Positions 60,564-64,000 of a stretch of DNA of 64,000 nucleotides are shown here, piece by piece. Every line of letters begins with the position of its first letter. Positions within the stretch are counted from its first letter, which is position 1. Source of the DNA: Epiperipatus broadwayi (taxonomy: Eukaryota > Onychophora > Udeonychophora > Euonychophora > Peripatidae); the NCBI GenBank assembly GCA_028023455.1, contig JAQFVV010006305.1:1357001-1421000 (forward strand), written 5' to 3'. The position numbers and the translations under genes were made by a program. Below the pieces are notes generated by a model. It was not told where the DNA came from. It searched no databases and saw only the letters and a program-made list of their open reading frames with translations.

Positions 60564-62345
60564 TTCAACAAATCCCATTAACATTAGACAATTCTTTCAA
60601 TTAATATGTTTTTTCACTTGAAAGTGATATGAAGTTTGTAAGAACTAAAAAGTTATCAAGTGGTAGCCTGAATCAAAGAATTCTTAGCAGTTTCCAACTT
60701 TGGCAAACAACCTACAACCTGGGAATAAGATCTATAATTTACTTTACCTTTGGTAAATATCTTTAAAAAATCCTGTTTTCAAGAAAAACTTAATTGTTGT
60801 TTTTGTGAAAAACTTAGGCAGTTGAAAAGACATGATATTCATGTTGGCTGATGCATGTTCACGAATAGCTCTTTTATTTACAATGAATTATAAATACATA
60901 TAAGGCTTTAACCTTAATACTCTGTGCCTTGAGTGCTTAATTTTACTACAAGAGAGACCTCTACAAATGTTAACACAAAATTAGACTTTATAAAGATAAA
61001 AGCGGCTATCTTCAACCTATTTTCTAATTATATAAAATCTAAAGCATTTTGATTTGAGAGTGTGAAGCTAGTAAGTTCTTCACTAATTAGTCCACTACCT
61101 TGTTTAGAAATTGACATTTGCGAAATCTTTCGATTCACAGTAAGTTACTATTTAGATCTTATAATTAGAAATATTTTGAATCAATTTAAAGTTGTAAATA
61201 TTAATTATTAAGCGCATGGTCATCATAGTAATCGTAGCTGCAATGATAATGTATGGAGTCGACAGGAGTTTCTTTATAACCTCGAAGAGAAATCAAAAAG
61301 ACAGCTTTCAGTTAATTTCAAGCTTTTCTTTTTCAGCTAATTTCTCTACTGAAACTAGCTGGTTTCGAATACAGGTACTAAAGGAAGTAAAAAGCAATAA
61401 TAATTTCGAGAGTGTTTATTGCAATTGTTATGGATTAAGTTAATAGATGCGAGAGAATTTATAGATATACATTCGAACCTTGTTACAAAAGTGAGCGTGA
61501 AATACATTAACCATTTAAAGGCATGAATATATACATTTATTACATGTATTGTTATGATATTGCGTAGAATTAATTACTAACAGATTTGTGATGATGAAGA
61601 GAAGCGGTTATGTGTACAGTTGTATTTTTATATATTTTTGTGTATTAATATCGTAAGTTATAGTTATTTAAATAATGTTATTTATAGCACATTTAAATAT
61701 GAGGCTGGAGAATAATAAAAGGAGTTGCAAGTTGTGCCAAGGGTGATTTCGGTTAATGACACTTGTCATCGGAATTCCACAAACTAGCCAATTTAATATT
61801 TTGGAACAATGGAAGCTAAAAGCATTCCTGAGATATGGTCATCGGTGTATGGATAGATAAAAAAAAAGTGAGGTGAAAGAGAGTTAAAACAAAACTATAT
61901 ATATTTGATTTTGTAGGGATTCGGAAAGGTGACTGTTAGAGAGAAAGAAGCATGAAAAGTAAATTTTCATAAACTGATTTGATTAATTAAAAATTAATAA
62001 GAATGGATCCCATCAAAATGCTGGTGTAGAAGAATCGTGGATTTGTTAAACCAGCCAGTGTATAACTGTTTGTGACCTGCATACCACGATGACCTTTATC
62101 TATGGAGATTTTGCCATCTATTTCGAGCAAGTGAAGTAATCGCGAAGCTACAAACAAGAACTTTTGTGCCTTCAATTTTTGAATCATCTATCTAACACCT
62201 CTAGGTTGGATTATCATATGTGTAAATGTTATGGCATCTTTCATCATCTTTTAGATTGACAACTCTCGCTAAAACAATCGCCATTGTAATACTGTAAGCT
62301 TACAGATCATCAGCCTTAAATACACGAACGTTCACTCTCAAATGA
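60564..62345. other. Unassigned intergenic sequence
   Basis: The first few hundred bases may continue the interrupted RTE copy, but this cannot be shown because the better copy is truncated before this point. From about 61200 the base composition is more balanced (for example 'tggagtcgacaggagtttc'), possibly an unrecognised repeat or upstream part of another gene. No exon could be defended. Confidence 0.4.
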
Positions 62346-62512
62346 GGTAACTTTGACTTTATATATATTAAGTGAACATATAATAATAAATTAAGAAATA
62401 TGTGCTTTGTCCCAACTTAAAGTAATTAAATGTGGTAACTTTGACTATATATATTAAGTGAACATATAATAATAAAGAAATATGCGCTTTGTCCCAACTT
62501 AAAGAAAGTAAT
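62346..62512. repeat. Tandem duplication, 88-bp period
   Basis: Two units starting ggtaactttgact at 62346 and 62434 share 'attaagtgaacatataataa' and 'ctttgtcccaacttaaag'. The second unit is slightly shorter because of two small deletions. High identity implies a recent event. Confidence 0.92.
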
Positions 62513-63522
62513 TATAGAAATAGATTAAATCATTTAAGAAATACAACTCTGACGTATAGTTGCACTCTTTAGTGAATGTGTATATTGATATATATGTATC
62601 GGAATGAATGAGTCGTATGCTTGAGATATGAATATTTATGCGTATTAATAAATCTTAGAATTTAAACTATAATTTGTGTATTTATTTGAATTACAATATT
62701 CTTATAACTTCTGGGTTATTATTTTTAAAAGCTTACCGATATTCATGACTATATTTCTAAGAAATAAAATAATAAGATTCATAAGGCAGATAGGAAAATT
62801 ATAAAGTATTCAAATGACATTTCTTTGTAAGATAATCTTGGCTTCGTTCTCCCAATAGACATTGTCTCCCAGACCTTGAGACTGAGCTAGTCTGGATAAG
62901 ATAACCAAAAAAGGTCCACTGGAACCTTTTCTTTTGTTTTCGAGGGGTATAATTCTTATTAATTGATGATTGGCACTTGAGATAGGAATTATTTCATACT
63001 CATAAATATACCTACTTGAAACTCTGGTAATAACCTGTTCTCACTCAAATTTTTAGAATAGGATCACGGGTAGACTGGTAAAATTGCTTCCCAATGAATG
63101 GGGCGGTGAAGGTTGGAGAATGAAATTTAAAAAGGGCTTCCAACGAAAGTTGGAGAACGATTTTTTTTTAAAAAAAGAGAAAACAAAAAGTTTAGAAATA
63201 TATTTAAATGATGGCATATTTTGGGATATATATATACTTACGGAAAAGTTCTCAAGTAGTCGGAATAGAAAATAACATTTATAATCCATAAGTTTTGTTC
63301 AGTGAGATATATATATAAAGTCACAATTAATAAAATAAGGGTTTAAGGAGTTTACCAATATTTGGGATATTACAAAATAACTTGCCGTAAGGGTAGAAAT
63401 GTGTGCAGGAAGGTTTATCCGATGGGTCATTCAGTATACCACTGAGTGCTGGGGTGACAAACTTGGCACGTTCAGTTGGAACAGTAATAGATATATACTA
63501 ACAATAAATAGGTACCGAAAAA
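62513..63522. other. Unassigned sequence
   Basis: No recognised element. An inverted pair of short phrases, 'ggttggagaatgaaattta' (63110) and 'aaagttggagaacgattt' (63146), is a direct near-repeat. Frames open on both strands at 63050-63290 look like chance. Confidence 0.35.
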
Positions 63523-63830
63523 ATGACAAAAAAAAGGCAGAAAGTGGACCAGCAGAAGATGGGAGAGGAGGAAGAACTAAGCGTAATGGAGATAATTTTA
63601 GAAAAATTAGAAAGCCTAGAATTCCAAATTCAGGAAATGGACAAGTTCAAAATGAGATTTCAGAATATAGAACAGACTAGAGTTGGAAAGCGAAAGTAGT
63701 CGAGGGAAATAAAGGAGAAAGTAAGGAAAAGGCAGAGAAGTTGAAAAATAAAATAGAAGGAAGTTTAGATGAACGAGAGGAGAGTATAAAACGGAAGCCG
63801 AAGGCTTGCAAGGCAGAAAGACCAAGTAAC
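63523..63830 (+). pseudogene. Broken coiled-coil ORF, LINE ORF1-like
   Basis: An ATG at 63523 opens a 58-codon frame ('MTKKRQKVDQQKMGEEEEL', then 'VMEIILEKLESLEFQIQEM') ending at a tag at 63697. Coiled-coil character continues in the other frames: 'NRLELESESSRGK' (+2 shift) and 'EKAEKLKNKIEGSLDEREE' from about 63717. Together they suggest one formerly continuous charged coiled-coil of about 100 residues split by small indels. Lys/Arg-rich N-terminus followed by heptads with I/L/M is typical of the start of some LINE ORF1 proteins, but many unrelated proteins look similar. It could also be part of a host gene running past the window edge. No neighbouring RT is visible. Confidence 0.35.
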
Positions 63831-64000
63831 ATGGTAAAATGTATGGGTATGGTGATGCATACCAATGTGAACCAGTTCTTGCAGATATGGCCATTTGAAG
63901 GCGCAATGGGGAAAGCCTACAAAGATAGTTTGGTATGCACCTAATGCCAGAGGAAAGTAAATTAGTGATAGCATATAGTAATCTGAGTGTGAATGTCTAA

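Noticed and set aside
1-64000. CRISPR arrays, operons, prokaryotic promoters or ribosome binding sites
   Set aside because: The window is plainly eukaryotic (spliced gene, LINE and hAT elements), and no regularly spaced repeats of CRISPR type were seen.

Overview
This is eukaryotic DNA: very AT-rich, dense in transposable elements, with no operons and with genes split by long introns. The one host gene I can assign with confidence is the 3' half of a Roquin-family gene (RC3H1/RC3H2 orthologue) on the + strand. It is represented by five coding exons whose splice phases are mutually consistent, ending in a stop at 40289. The repeat content (an RTE-clade LINE, BED-finger hAT elements, tRNA-derived SINE traces, long introns, AT bias) fits an invertebrate. 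A mollusc, possibly a cephalopod, is my best guess, but nothing in the window proves the taxon.

Layout. 1-1850: relic of a hAT transposase (+). 4775-7336: 5'-truncated RTE-type LINE (-) bounded by a 12-bp target-site duplication. 7500-7990: diverged tandem repeats. 8665-8873: first visible Roquin exon. 9604-10800: non-autonomous hAT element with a perfect 8-bp duplication. 11213-11420: short MITE with a 9-bp duplication and a CTCF-like motif. 15077-15236 and 15323-15398: two exons separated by an 86-bp intron. 15399-30319: a 14.9-kb intron carrying a SINE trace, a BED-finger hAT relic (-), a GC-rich block, a Tigger/pogo-like element with a nested LINE tail, and a 618-bp inverted repeat. 30320-30424: exon. 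31146-32686: second LINE type (-) with an 11-bp duplication. 40092-40289: terminal exon. 41414-42444: a 1-kb inverted repeat 1.1 kb past the stop, probably in the 3'UTR. 42445-56700: mostly featureless AT-rich DNA punctuated by oligo-C/G tracts. 56778-60563: a degraded second RTE copy interrupted by a hAT element with perfect 16-bp TIRs and an 8-bp duplication. 62346-62512: tandem duplication. 63523-63830: a broken coiled-coil ORF.

Roquin is an RNA-binding E3-type regulator that represses mRNAs through stem-loops in their 3'UTRs. Only its unstructured and coiled-coil C-terminal region is encoded here; the RING, ROQ and CCCH modules must lie upstream of the window. The most unusual structure is the 1-kb palindrome just past the Roquin stop codon, which would form a roughly 500-bp double-stranded RNA hairpin if transcribed. 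Most other structure is a layered record of transposon insertions, several with clear boundaries.
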